Assembly (NCBI RefSeq): GCF_003182255.1
Contig: NZ_QGTQ01000005.1
Location: forward strand, 62,001 to 126,000
Direction of reading: 5' to 3'
Source of the DNA: Paenibacillus cellulosilyticus
GTDB lineage: Bacteria > Bacillota > Bacilli > Paenibacillales > Paenibacillaceae
Length of the DNA stretch: 64,000 nt
Shown here piece by piece: positions 1 through 8,347 of the stretch. How positions within the stretch are numbered: position 1 is the first letter of the stretch; every line of letters begins with the position of its first letter. The notes below the pieces were generated by a model. It saw only the letters and a list, made by a program, of their open reading frames with translations. It searched no databases and was not told the DNA's origin. The position numbers were made by a program, and so were the translations under genes.

Positions 1-356
1 CAATAAGCAGCATTAACCCCGATCTCTATGAGGCTGCGACCGTTGACGGTGCAGGCCGCTGGAGAAAGATGTGGAACGTCACGCTGCCTTCGATTCGGAT
101 GACGATTGTAACCTTGCTTATCCTGAACCTGGGCAAAGTCATGGACGGTTCGTTCGAGCGGATCTACGCCCTTACGAACAAGGCGACCACCGAATACACA
201 ACGACGATTCCGGTACTGGTTTATCGTTGGGGTATTGAGTCCGGCAACATCAGCCGTGCGACAGCAGTAGGATTGTTCCAAGCTGTCATCGGTCTTGTAC
301 TTGTACTGATTGCTAACCGAGTGGCCAAGAAGCTTGGCGACGAAGGAATTTTCTAG
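1..356 (+). CDS. Sugar ABC transporter permease, LplB type (5' end missing)
   Basis: This is the C-terminal part of an inner-membrane permease of a binding-protein-dependent sugar ABC transporter. The reading frame is open from base 3 and enters from upstream, so the true start lies outside the window. It begins in the conserved cytoplasmic EAA loop (EAATVDGAG, followed by a Lys/Arg-rich stretch and TLPS) that docks on the ATPase. It then shows two hydrophobic segments and ends in a short basic tail. The gene stops 14 bp before a second permease and shares its operon with a solute-binding lipoprotein and pectin enzymes. By family knowledge the LplB/YtcP pair imports oligosaccharides using a shared ATPase encoded elsewhere. 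No ATPase is visible here. Confidence 0.9.
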   Translation, partial: ISSINPDLYEAATVDGAGRWRKMWNVTLPSIRMTIVTLLILNLGKVMDGSFERIYALTNKATTEYTTTIPVLVYRWGIESGNISRATAVGLFQAVIGLVLVLIANRVAKKLGDEGIF

Positions 357-370
357 AGAGGGGGCGCACC

Positions 371-1270
371 ATGAAAGCATCCACTGGCACTATTGCCATG
401 CACAATAAACAGCGTTTTGACATCTGGGATGTCGTAATTCGCCTCGTTATCATCCTCGTTTCGCTGGCTTGCTTGCTGCCGTTCGTACACGTTATTGCGA
501 AGTCGTTCAGCGCGGACGCATTCGTTATTGCGAATAAAGTAACGCTTTGGCCGAGAGGATTCACCTTCGGGGCTTATGAGAAAATTTTTCAAGATAAAAG
601 TATTCTTCGTTCCTTGTATATCTCCATTATCGTTACGGCATTATTCACGATTCTAGGTATGATCATTACGATCTTCGCGGCTTATCCACTGTCTCGTGGT
701 CAATTGAAGGGCCGCTCGTTATTCACGCTTATCTTCTTGTTCCCAATGCTCTTCAGCGGGGGCATTATCCCGGAATATATGCTGATTAACAATCTTGGCA
801 TGATGGATACACTGTGGGCGCTCATTCTGCCGCTCGCATTCAGTTCCTTCAACTTGCTAATTATGAAGACCTCGCTCCAGAGCGGTATTCCGATCAGTCT
901 TGAAGAGGCTGCGCGGATCGATGGGGCAAACCATTTCCGTATTCTATGGAGTGTCGTTCTCCCACTGTCCAAGCCCATTATGGCAACATTGTCGCTGTTC
1001 TATGCGGCTGGACGCTGGAATGCTTATCAGGACTCCTTGTTCTACATCAAACAAAATGTAGACCTGCGTCCGCTCCAATTGAAGCTTTACTATCTTGTCA
1101 TTCAATCGACGGAAAGCTTCCAACTCGAAGCATCATCGGTGGCGCTCAGCAACCCTGAGGTACTGAAAGCGTCGTGCGTTGTATTCGCAACGCTCCCGAT
1201 TTTGTGTATATATCCTTTCATCCAGAAGTACTTTGTTCAAGGCACTATGCTAGGTGCAGTAAAAGAGTAA
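371..1270 (+). CDS. Carbohydrate ABC transporter permease, YtcP type
   Basis: This 299-residue integral membrane protein is the second permease of the sugar importer. About six hydrophobic segments are visible. The EAA loop is clear at about residues 178-190 (EEAARIDGAN, then VVLPLSKP). Length and the ending GTMLGAVKE are typical of YtcP/LplC-type permeases, which pair with LplB-type permeases. The ATG at 371 follows GAGAGGGGG with good spacing. It lies 14 bp after the first permease and 38 bp before the binding protein, so the three are probably cotranscribed. The substrate is inferred from the downstream GH105 and acetylesterase genes to be a rhamnogalacturonan-derived oligosaccharide; this is context only. 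Confidence 0.93.
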   Translation: MKASTGTIAMHNKQRFDIWDVVIRLVIILVSLACLLPFVHVIAKSFSADAFVIANKVTLWPRGFTFGAYEKIFQDKSILRSLYISIIVTALFTILGMIITIFAAYPLSRGQLKGRSLFTLIFLFPMLFSGGIIPEYMLINNLGMMDTLWALILPLAFSSFNLLIMKTSLQSGIPISLEEAARIDGANHFRILWSVVLPLSKPIMATLSLFYAAGRWNAYQDSLFYIKQNVDLRPLQLKLYYLVIQSTESFQLEASSVALSNPEVLKASCVVFATLPILCIYPFIQKYFVQGTMLGAVKE

Positions 1271-1308
1271 CGAAGTAACACAAAAATGACTGATGGGGGT
1301 AATAAGCA

Positions 1309-2964
1309 ATGGCAAAAAAGAGATTGGGCACCATGTTGTTGTCTTCTCTGGTTGTAATGGGTCTTATTGCAGGCTGCTCGAATAGCGGCTCGGACACCAA
1401 AACGGAAGAAACGACGCCAACGACAGACAACTCGTCGACAACGACGGAAACGACGACAAATGAAAGTGCTTATCCAGACTATTCGAAGGGCTTCACTGAA
1501 AAAGTAGAACTCAACATCCCCGTCTATGAGCGTGCGTTCGAAGGCTGGAATGTTACGGACAACTATTATACGAAATGGATTCAGAAGGAATTCGGCGACA
1601 AGTACAACATCGACGTGAAATTCACGGCAATTGCACGCGGTAATGAGGTACAAGACTTCGAGCAGCTGCTTGCCGCGCACAAAGCGCCGGATCTCATTTT
1701 CCACTACGATATGCCGCAAGCGCTTGCATATTACAGTGAAGAAGTTATGCAAGATCTGGATTACAAAGAAATCGAGAACTATGCACCAACTTATTGGAAA
1801 AACATGGGTTCAACGATCGAGCAATACGGCAAAGTAGACGGCAAGAATGCATTCGTGTTCGCTGCTCGTCCAGCTATTGATAATAATACTACACTGATTC
1901 GTAAGGACTGGGTTGAGAAGGTAGGCATGAAGGTCGAAGACCTGACTTCCCTTGAGAAGTACAACGATATGCTTCAGAAGTGGAAAGATGCTGGCCTCGG
2001 CGTAGGCGCTGAGTCGCTGAAACTGAACAACTACACGTTCAACTATGCGTTCCGTGATTTCCCAATGGATGACAAGGAACATGCGCTCTACTCCGACCTG
2101 GGCGTAGCGGACCTGACGACGCCAGCTACTGAGAAATATTTGCGCAACCTGAATGACCTGTACAACAAAGGTCTGATCGACAAAGAGTTCTACCTCCGTA
2201 CGGACGATGCGAAGATTAAAGCTGAATTCGTTGCAGGCAAAACGGGTACGTATGGTCTTTATCTTGCAAGCAACACGGATGTTATCTCTGCGACGCTGGC
2301 GAACAACCCAGGTGCTGAATTCGCAATCCTGCCTCCGGGAGCAGGTGTGCCAGAAGGTTCTAAACCGCAAGGCCGTGCTTACTGGCCATTCGGCTTCATC
2401 ATGGGCGTCAACTATGAGTCGACAGCAGAAGAGCGCGCAGCATTGTGGATGTACCTGGAGTGGATGAGCCAGCCAGACAACCTGTTCTTCCTGCAAAACG
2501 GTGTAGAAGGTCAGAACTATACGCTTGATGCTGATGGCGTTGCAGTGAAAAACGCTGACTTCAAAGGCGAGTCCGCACTGTCGCAAAACAACAACAAAGA
2601 CTACTGGGCACTTGTAACGGAAAGCGCACAATACGCAGATCAAGCTACAACTCGTAAAGCTCTTGCTCGTCAATGGGCACCTGTTGGTTATGAAAGCCTG
2701 GTAGATCAGCTGTTCAAGTACTATGACGAAACTGCAGAATATCGTACGCCGGACCCAATGTTCAGCGTTGTACTTGAGAAAGTAAACGAGTACAAAGCAG
2801 ACCTGAACGCACTCTTCCAAGAGCTGTACGTGAAGGTTGCACTGTCTAAGCCAGAAGACTTCGACAAAACGTATGAAGCAGCGAAGCAAACGTACCTCGA
2901 TGCAGGCTACCAAGAAATTCTCGACGAGAAACAAAAAGCAATCGACGCTGGTCAATACAGCTAA
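1309..2964 (+). CDS. Extracellular solute-binding lipoprotein (sugar ABC importer)
   Basis: This 551-residue lipoprotein captures the oligosaccharide outside the cell for the two upstream permeases. It has a short basic N-terminus, a hydrophobic segment and a lipobox ending in IAGC at about residue 23. A Thr/Ser/Glu-rich flexible linker (about 25-60) follows, then a large type I binding-protein fold with many Trp and Tyr residues that would stack on sugars. The size matches the LplA/YtcQ group, which is larger than typical maltose-binding proteins. The start follows GGGGGT. A perfect-arm hairpin immediately downstream (2986-3016) may protect this message and raise its level over the following enzyme. 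Codon use looks highly optimised compared with neighbours. Confidence 0.93.
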   Translation: MAKKRLGTMLLSSLVVMGLIAGCSNSGSDTKTEETTPTTDNSSTTTETTTNESAYPDYSKGFTEKVELNIPVYERAFEGWNVTDNYYTKWIQKEFGDKYNIDVKFTAIARGNEVQDFEQLLAAHKAPDLIFHYDMPQALAYYSEEVMQDLDYKEIENYAPTYWKNMGSTIEQYGKVDGKNAFVFAARPAIDNNTTLIRKDWVEKVGMKVEDLTSLEKYNDMLQKWKDAGLGVGAESLKLNNYTFNYAFRDFPMDDKEHALYSDLGVADLTTPATEKYLRNLNDLYNKGLIDKEFYLRTDDAKIKAEFVAGKTGTYGLYLASNTDVISATLANNPGAEFAILPPGAGVPEGSKPQGRAYWPFGFIMGVNYESTAEERAALWMYLEWMSQPDNLFFLQNGVEGQNYTLDADGVAVKNADFKGESALSQNNNKDYWALVTESAQYADQATTRKALARQWAPVGYESLVDQLFKYYDETAEYRTPDPMFSVVLEKVNEYKADLNALFQELYVKVALSKPEDFDKTYEAAKQTYLDAGYQEILDEKQKAIDAGQYS

Positions 2965-2985
2965 TCTAAATTAATTTAACAGACA

Positions 2986-3016
2986 CTCAAGCCCCGGCAT
3001 TAAGCTGGGGCTTGAG
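2986..3016 (+). terminator. Intercistronic hairpin after the binding-protein gene
   Basis: The arms CTCAAGCCCCGGC and GCTGGGGCTTGAG pair around a short ATTAA loop. No T-run follows; instead the next gene's Shine-Dalgarno sequence begins 6 bases later. This is better explained as an mRNA-stabilising or partly attenuating hairpin than as a full terminator. Confidence 0.7.
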
Positions 3017-3038
3017 GATTTGGAGGAGAATGGAAGAC

Positions 3039-4061
3039 ATGAAGATAAAGGCCTCTCAGACGGAATTGAAGCAGCTGATCGATCAAGTGGTAGACTACAC
3101 GTTCGGTATGGACCTCACATGGGACTGGCCGGGCGGCGTTGCATTCTATGGTGTCAGCCGCGCGTTCGAAGTAACGGGTGAGCAGGCTTATCTCAATCGG
3201 ATGAAGGAATGGGTCGACGAGTATATCGAGGTTGGTCTGCCTGTATGGACGGTGAATACATGTGCAATGGGCCACATGCTCATCACGCTGTACGAACAGA
3301 CAGGCGATCAGAAGTACTTGGATCTAATCATGAGCAAGGTGGATTATCTTCGCAATGACGCACTTCGTTTCGGTGACCGCGTACTCCAGCATACGGTATC
3401 GGCGAACAACGACTTCCCTGAGCAAGCATGGGCGGACACGCTGTTTATGGCTGCATACTTCCTGCTGCGCGTAGGCATTATGCTGAAGGAGAAGCCGCTT
3501 GTCGATGATGCATTGCATCAGTTCTTCTGGCATATCAACTACCTGCAGGACGAGCATACGGGCCTGTGGTATCACGGCTACAATAATATTAAAAAGGATC
3601 ATATGTCGGGCATGTATTGGGCGCGTGCGAATGCATGGGCTGCTTATACGATGTCTCGTGCGGCAAGAATACTGCCGGAAGCCTATCTCTATCCGCCAAT
3701 GATGCACATCTGGAGCTCATTGCGTGATCAGCTTGCAGCGATTAAGAAGCTGCAGAAGGAAGACGGTCTGTGGGGTACAGTGCTTGATTATCCGGACGCG
3801 TACGGTGAGGTATCGGCGACAGCCGGTATCTGCGCAGCGATGGTCACGCAGCATAACCCGATGCATTCGAAGTATGTACAGAAGGCATTGGACGGCGTAA
3901 TCGCAAATATTGCAAGCAATGGACGGGTTCAGAACGTATCTGGTGGAACTGCCGTCATGAACGATATAGAGGGCTACCTGAACATCGATAGGAAATGGGC
4001 GCAAGGCTGGGGCCAAGGCTTGGCACTAGCGCAGCTCACGGCTGTGTTGGAAGTTATTTAA
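3039..4061 (+). CDS. Glycoside hydrolase family 88/105, unsaturated rhamnogalacturonyl hydrolase
   Basis: This 340-residue protein has the (alpha/alpha)6-barrel pattern of YteR/YesR enzymes. They remove the 4,5-unsaturated galacturonyl residue left at the non-reducing end by rhamnogalacturonan lyase. The catalytic aspartate is probably D133 in WADTLFMA, the counterpart of the essential Asp in YteR. Aromatic-rich repeats (YWARANAWAAY, GLWGTVLDYP, KWAQGWGQGLAL) line the expected cleft. No signal peptide is present, so it acts in the cytoplasm on imported oligosaccharides. I chose ATG 3039 because GGAGGAG at 3022-3028 is 10 bases upstream. ATG 3030 and TTG 3012 are in frame but too close to or ahead of that site. 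Confidence 0.9.
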   Translation: MKIKASQTELKQLIDQVVDYTFGMDLTWDWPGGVAFYGVSRAFEVTGEQAYLNRMKEWVDEYIEVGLPVWTVNTCAMGHMLITLYEQTGDQKYLDLIMSKVDYLRNDALRFGDRVLQHTVSANNDFPEQAWADTLFMAAYFLLRVGIMLKEKPLVDDALHQFFWHINYLQDEHTGLWYHGYNNIKKDHMSGMYWARANAWAAYTMSRAARILPEAYLYPPMMHIWSSLRDQLAAIKKLQKEDGLWGTVLDYPDAYGEVSATAGICAAMVTQHNPMHSKYVQKALDGVIANIASNGRVQNVSGGTAVMNDIEGYLNIDRKWAQGWGQGLALAQLTAVLEVI

Positions 4062-4090
4062 CAACAAGTTACTGATTTGAAGAGACGGCA

Positions 4091-4127
4091 ATGACGCTTA
4101 CTTCCTTGGGGAGTAAGCGTCATTTTG
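4091..4127 (+). terminator. Rho-independent terminator after the GH105 gene
   Basis: Perfect 12-bp arms ATGACGCTTACT and AGTAAGCGTCAT enclose a 9-base loop and are followed by TTTTG. It separates the transporter/GH105 operon from the esterase, which therefore may depend on read-through or its own promoter. Confidence 0.85.
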
Positions 4128-4152
4128 TAATGAGTTAGGAACAGAGAGGAGA

Positions 4153-5949
4153 ATGGAGATGTACAGTAGACGATATAGCTTCGCAGCGCAATATGAGCAA
4201 GCGGGCAGCGTTCCGGTTGGTGCGGCGAGCATCTATGGCGAGGAGACGGGATTTGGATTCTTAGCATGGACGGACCCTGCGAACAATAGCGCGGATCGGT
4301 TCAAAGGGTATGGTGGATGGCTTCCGCGTTCAGGAGAAGGACAGGCTGCGCCGGCTTTTATCGATGCAAAGTATGGTGTTGAGCTGCGCCAGAACGGCTG
4401 GCCGCTGCGCTTCAGAGCATCCGTGCCCGAGGAAGGCATTTATGCCGTAACGGTTCGCATTCACGGCGGCGATGAAGGCATCGCCTCCCTTAACCTTTAC
4501 ACGGGACGACGCAACATGGTAAGACGCGAGATTACGATTGCGGCGGGCGGGGTTTTCGAATATCGGTATTACGTCCATGTGTGCGACTATATTCCGGTCG
4601 TGGGGAAGCCGGCAAGGGGCGATCTTTCGATCTACATTTCGGCTGTAGGTGAGATCGCCCGTCTTAGCGAGGTAACGATTGAGCAATCGGAAGCACCTAC
4701 ACTGTTCTTGGGCGGCGATTCGATCGTAGGTGACTACGATACGCGTTATCCTTACAACCCGATCATTAGCGGCGGCTCTTGGGGACAAAATATGCTGCAA
4801 TACTTCAATGGTGCTGCCGTTGATAATCAAGCGCACGGCGGCATGACGACCAACTGTTTCCGAGACGACGGGCATTGGGCGATCATTACGGGCCGCATTC
4901 GCCCTGGCGATATGTTCATGTTCCAATTCGGGCATAACGATCAGAAGCGAAGATACCTTGCGCCGTATACAGGCTACTCAGCTAACCTCAGATGGTATAT
5001 CCAGCAGGTACGAAGCAAGGGCGCGACTCCGGTTATTGTGACATCGCTTAGCCGGATTCCAAGCCAGGATGAGGATGGCAGCTACTATGATCTGCTGGAG
5101 GAGCATGCGGAAGCGTGCCGCAAGGTAGGTCGAGAGTATAAGGTGCCCGTCATCGATCTGCATGAGCACAGCTTCCAGCGTTTCTGTCAGATGGGAACCG
5201 AGAAACTCAAAGGGTATTTCAACGATGCGGCGCATACGAATGATTACGGTGCGATCATGATGGCCCAATTTATTGCCTCGGAAATTAAACGCCAGCAGAT
5301 CGAGCCGTTATGCCACTTGATGAACGACTACGATCCAGCGCCATGGCTTCCGGATGAGTCGCTGCGTCCGCCAACGCAGGTGTCGCCAACGGACAAGCCA
5401 GAGCGTCCGATCCTTCCGACGGATCTGCCGGAGCTGCCGTATGTGGATTGTGTGGGGATTAAGCAGCTGGCTGGTTTGAAGGAAGCAATGGCGAGGGGAC
5501 TGCTTGACCCGTGTCTGAAATATTTTCACCCGGAAGCAAATCTGCCTCGTGGACAGTTCCTGTTCCTATTCTTCAAGGCGGCGCAGTCGCCGCCGAAGCG
5601 GGTGTATCAGGGCCGATACTGCGATATCTATAAATACGAGTTCGATGCGTCGAATGTACAGGGTGCAATCGATGCGGAGCTTATCGATGAGGCAACAACG
5701 CCAAATGGCCGTTTCCGGCCAGACGACGGCTTAACGGGTGGAGAGCTTCTGAGCTTCATCGTGCGTTCGCTTCATGAAGCGGGCAATCGTCAGCATCTCA
5801 ATGTGGAGGCATGCGAGCGGCAGGCACGAGCCTGGGGCCTGATCTGGGAAGGGTACGAGCGGGATCTTGAAGTGAATCGAGCAGATTGTACGGTGGCGCT
5901 CGTTGAGATGATGAAGCTCGCAGCAGCAGCTCATCCTACGAAATCATAA
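4153..5949 (+). CDS. SGNH rhamnogalacturonan acetylesterase-like protein with SLH-like C-terminus
   Basis: This 598-residue protein has three parts. Residues about 1-185 are a beta-rich domain of carbohydrate-binding type. Residues 185-390 are an SGNH esterase: block I GGDS with S190, the GHND block with N262, and the catalytic D358/H361 in DAAH. After a Pro-rich linker (about 400-425) come two degenerate SLH-like repeats (RGLLDP..FHPEANLPRGQF and the later FRPDDGLTGGEL). By family it removes acetyl groups from rhamnogalacturonan, as do YesT/RgaE-type enzymes, and it fits the neighbouring GH105. There is no signal peptide, which is odd for a protein with SLH-like repeats. ATG 4153 and 4159 are both possible starts after AGAGAGGAG. 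The frame stays open for 31 more codons after the TAA. Confidence 0.87.
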   Translation: MEMYSRRYSFAAQYEQAGSVPVGAASIYGEETGFGFLAWTDPANNSADRFKGYGGWLPRSGEGQAAPAFIDAKYGVELRQNGWPLRFRASVPEEGIYAVTVRIHGGDEGIASLNLYTGRRNMVRREITIAAGGVFEYRYYVHVCDYIPVVGKPARGDLSIYISAVGEIARLSEVTIEQSEAPTLFLGGDSIVGDYDTRYPYNPIISGGSWGQNMLQYFNGAAVDNQAHGGMTTNCFRDDGHWAIITGRIRPGDMFMFQFGHNDQKRRYLAPYTGYSANLRWYIQQVRSKGATPVIVTSLSRIPSQDEDGSYYDLLEEHAEACRKVGREYKVPVIDLHEHSFQRFCQMGTEKLKGYFNDAAHTNDYGAIMMAQFIASEIKRQQIEPLCHLMNDYDPAPWLPDESLRPPTQVSPTDKPERPILPTDLPELPYVDCVGIKQLAGLKEAMARGLLDPCLKYFHPEANLPRGQFLFLFFKAAQSPPKRVYQGRYCDIYKYEFDASNVQGAIDAELIDEATTPNGRFRPDDGLTGGELLSFIVRSLHEAGNRQHLNVEACERQARAWGLIWEGYERDLEVNRADCTVALVEMMKLAAAAHPTKS

Positions 5950-6045
5950 TACCATCGTCAATTTACGAATGGTTTCGTGAATGGCGCGCTCGGCAAGGCT
6001 GCCGACGGGAAGGACGTTACAGGCTGGTATGTGCTTGATCGATAG
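5950..6045 (+). other. Open in-frame extension after the esterase stop codon
   Basis: In the same frame as the esterase, 31 sense codons follow its TAA before a TAG at 6043. The encoded peptide (containing GFVNGALGKAADGKDV and GWYVLDR) has normal protein-like composition. It may be the relic of a longer C-terminus or of a lost gene. It has no start codon or ribosome site of its own. Confidence 0.35.
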
Positions 6046-6126
6046 GCACTTCCGTTTCTAGGCACGCCTTGGAGTCGACAATAAGAATAATTCGAATGAT
6101 CCGTCCGTGTCGGGCTGATGCTGAAC

Positions 6127-6160
6127 AGGGCTGCCGCAAAGCGGTGGCCCTATTTGTCAT
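6127..6160 (+). terminator. Terminator-like hairpin downstream of the esterase
   Basis: AGGGCTGCCGC and GCGGTGGCCCT pair over 11 positions (two G-T wobbles) around AAA and are followed by ATTTGTC. The T-tract is weak. It lies between the convergent esterase and AraC genes. Confidence 0.6.
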
Positions 6161-6169
6161 ACAATCCGA

Positions 6170-7024
6170 CTACTCCAAAGGCGCAGAAAGATGCAGCTCA
6201 CGATACTTCGCGGGCGTCATCCCTTCCTTCTTCCGGAACGTCGCGACGAAGTGACTCACATCGTTGAAGCCGGCCAGAATAGACACTTCTTTCAGCGCCA
6301 TGCCGGGATTGGTGACCATAATTTTTTTCGCTTTCCGGATACGCAGCTGGATGAGATAAGAGTACGGACTCATCCCGAAGGCGTCTCGGAACAGCTCGTT
6401 CAAGTAGGAGACGCTCATATGAGCCTGATCCACGATTTCGGGCAGCCCGACATTCGCAGAGCAATTATTCTCCATCCACTGTACAACGGGGCGAAGCTTC
6501 TCGTAATATTGCGACAGCGAAGGTTGATCGCCCCGCATGCTGTACTTGCGAAGAAGCATGAGAAAGTGATATAGCTCAGTAGAAGACTCCAAGCCGGAAA
6601 ACTCGACATCTTGGTCCGCCTTGAGGAGCATCTCTCCGATCACATTCGAGAAAGAAAGCTGCTCCGATACCTCGGTATACTTCGCAGAAGTGTTCATGTC
6701 TAGCGCATCCAATATCGCACCAGCAGCCGTGCCTCCGAACGTAATGTAGACCGTCGACCAACGGTCCGATACCGGATAATACGAATGGGGCGTGAACGGG
6801 GTCAGCAATACGCCCTTGCCCGCGGTCAGCGAGAAGCGCTCCTGCGCCATTTCGAAGCTTCCTTCACCCTCAAGCGTATGGAGCCAATGATAGCACGGGT
6901 ATCCATCCGGCCGGACGAATATTCGCTCCCAAGCGCTGTACCCAATCGTTTCAATATATAAAGGCAGCGTCCGCTCCACGGAGTTGAACACACATCTAAT
7001 GTTTTCGTCATCCCATTTCAACAT
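6170..7024 (-). CDS. AraC family transcriptional regulator
   Basis: This 284-residue regulator has an N-terminal cupin-like sugar-sensing domain (about 20-120; YPCYHWLHTLEGEG and the loop TPFTPHSYYP). Its C-terminal double helix-turn-helix spans about 180-280. The AraC signature is clear (AGFNDVSHFVATFRKKEGMTPAKYREL). The start ATG follows AGGTGAG. It lies between the pectin genes and the galactan operon and is transcribed in the same direction as the latter, about 165 bp downstream of the GH53 terminator. It could control either locus; the sequence does not decide. The conserved fold makes the family call secure, while the ligand is unknown. Confidence 0.92.
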   Translation of the reverse strand: MLKWDDENIRCVFNSVERTLPLYIETIGYSAWERIFVRPDGYPCYHWLHTLEGEGSFEMAQERFSLTAGKGVLLTPFTPHSYYPVSDRWSTVYITFGGTAAGAILDALDMNTSAKYTEVSEQLSFSNVIGEMLLKADQDVEFSGLESSTELYHFLMLLRKYSMRGDQPSLSQYYEKLRPVVQWMENNCSANVGLPEIVDQAHMSVSYLNELFRDAFGMSPYSYLIQLRIRKAKKIMVTNPGMALKEVSILAGFNDVSHFVATFRKKEGMTPAKYRELHLSAPLE

Positions 7025-7123
7025 GATCTCACCTCAACAGTGTGCGAAAGCCTATGTTTGTTCTTGTTCGACATCTATCCTCCCGTTTCTTGCTGGATAA
7101 ACTGAAGAAATGCTGAAAAATGT

Positions 7124-7169
7124 AAAAAAGAGCACCCTGTCGAAACGCAAGGAGCGACAGCGTACTCTT
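7124..7169 (-). terminator. Terminator of the galactan operon
   Basis: On the minus strand, arms AAGAGTACGCTGTCG and CGACAGGGTGCTCTT (two mismatches) are followed by six T residues. It ends transcription of ganS-ganP-ganQ-GH53. Confidence 0.8.
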
Positions 7170-7188
7170 AAAAGGTGGAGCTACAGCG

Positions 7189-8319
7189 TCAAAACTGTTG
7201 AAAAACACGGAGAGAAGCGAGCGCCTTGCCCGTGAAGTCGAACAACGCTTGATTGGACCAATGATTGCCCGTCGATGCGACGTCGTTGCCGTATTTCATT
7301 CCCTCCGGGCTTGCCCAGGTCGTGCCGTTCACCGGCAGCCACGCCGGTTCCCAGTACACGATTCCGCGGCCACGGCCGTTCGGGACCTCACGAACCGTCG
7401 TCATCAAGTCGTGCAGAAACTGTGCTTGACCCTCGACAGTAGGCGAATAACCGCCAGCCTTAGCCAGATCTTCTGTGAAAATATCCGCGCCGGAAGGGCT
7501 ATCCGCAGTGTAGCCGTATGCCGTCTCAACAACGAGCACCTCTTTGCCGTAACGTGCGCTAATATCATTGAGATTGAACCGCAGCTCCTCCAGCGTGCCG
7601 TGCCAAATCGGATAATAGGACAAGCCGATGATGTCGTAATCGACGCCGCGCGCCTGCATTTCATCGAACCAAGTCCGGTACAGCACATTGGAGCCGCCAG
7701 CATCCAGATGTAGAATGATTTGCATCGGTCCTACTTCTCTCACCGCACGAGTTCCCGCACGCAGCAGCGCCGCCAATCGGTCGAATGAAGCCTTCCATTC
7801 GTCTTCTTCCGAAGGTTCGAACCTTTTCTCTTCAAAATGATACTTCGGCGTTCGTCCTTCCGGCCACAGCATGCCGTTCGTCGTTTCATTCCCGACCTGT
7901 ACGAGATCCGGCAGCACGTCGCAAGCCCGGCATACGTTCAGCACTTCCTTCGTATAACGGTACACTTGCTCCTCCAGCTGCTCGAAGGACAACGATTGCC
8001 AAGCCTTCGGCTTGCTCTGCTTCTTCGGGTCGGCCCAGAAATCGCTGTAGTGAATATTCAGCATAAACTGCAGCCCTTGCAGCTTCGCTCTTTTCGCCAA
8101 CTCGATCGTTGTCTCGAGGTCGTTCGTACCACCCATGTACGGCTGCCCTTCCTCATCATAAGGGTTCACCCATAGCCGAAGGCGGACCACATTAAAGCCA
8201 TTGATACGCAGGATCTCAAACAGATCCTTCTGTTCATCGTCGAGCATAAACTTCCCGCCGAGCGTTTCTACTTCCTTCAGCATGGAAACATCTGCGCCTT
8301 TATAATAAATCCGGTTCAT
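7189..8319 (-). CDS. ganB: Arabinogalactan endo-beta-1,4-galactanase, GH53, cytoplasmic
   Basis: This 376-residue (beta/alpha)8-barrel enzyme cleaves beta-1,4-galactan chains. The GH53 catalytic pair is visible: acid/base E145 in QVGNETTNG and nucleophile E265 in VVETAYGY. The family motifs KGADVSML near the N-terminus, RLRLWVNP and NIHYSDFWADP are all present. Unlike Bacillus subtilis GanB it has no signal peptide and begins directly at the barrel, so it should act inside the cell on imported galacto-oligosaccharides. The ATG follows AAGGAGAAAG. It is the last gene of the operon, 28 bp after ganQ. No GH42 beta-galactosidase (ganA) lies in this operon. Confidence 0.93.
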   Translation of the reverse strand: MNRIYYKGADVSMLKEVETLGGKFMLDDEQKDLFEILRINGFNVVRLRLWVNPYDEEGQPYMGGTNDLETTIELAKRAKLQGLQFMLNIHYSDFWADPKKQSKPKAWQSLSFEQLEEQVYRYTKEVLNVCRACDVLPDLVQVGNETTNGMLWPEGRTPKYHFEEKRFEPSEEDEWKASFDRLAALLRAGTRAVREVGPMQIILHLDAGGSNVLYRTWFDEMQARGVDYDIIGLSYYPIWHGTLEELRFNLNDISARYGKEVLVVETAYGYTADSPSGADIFTEDLAKAGGYSPTVEGQAQFLHDLMTTVREVPNGRGRGIVYWEPAWLPVNGTTWASPEGMKYGNDVASTGNHWSNQALFDFTGKALASLRVFQQF

Positions 8320-8347
8320 CTCTTTCTCCTTATCACTTAAGTCATGC

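Noticed and set aside
1810-2955. A 381-codon minus-strand open frame opposite the binding-protein gene
   Set aside because: It is a shadow of the GC-biased codon pattern of a strongly supported lipoprotein gene; its composition (Cys/Val/Arg/Phe-rich) is not protein-like and no start site is visible.
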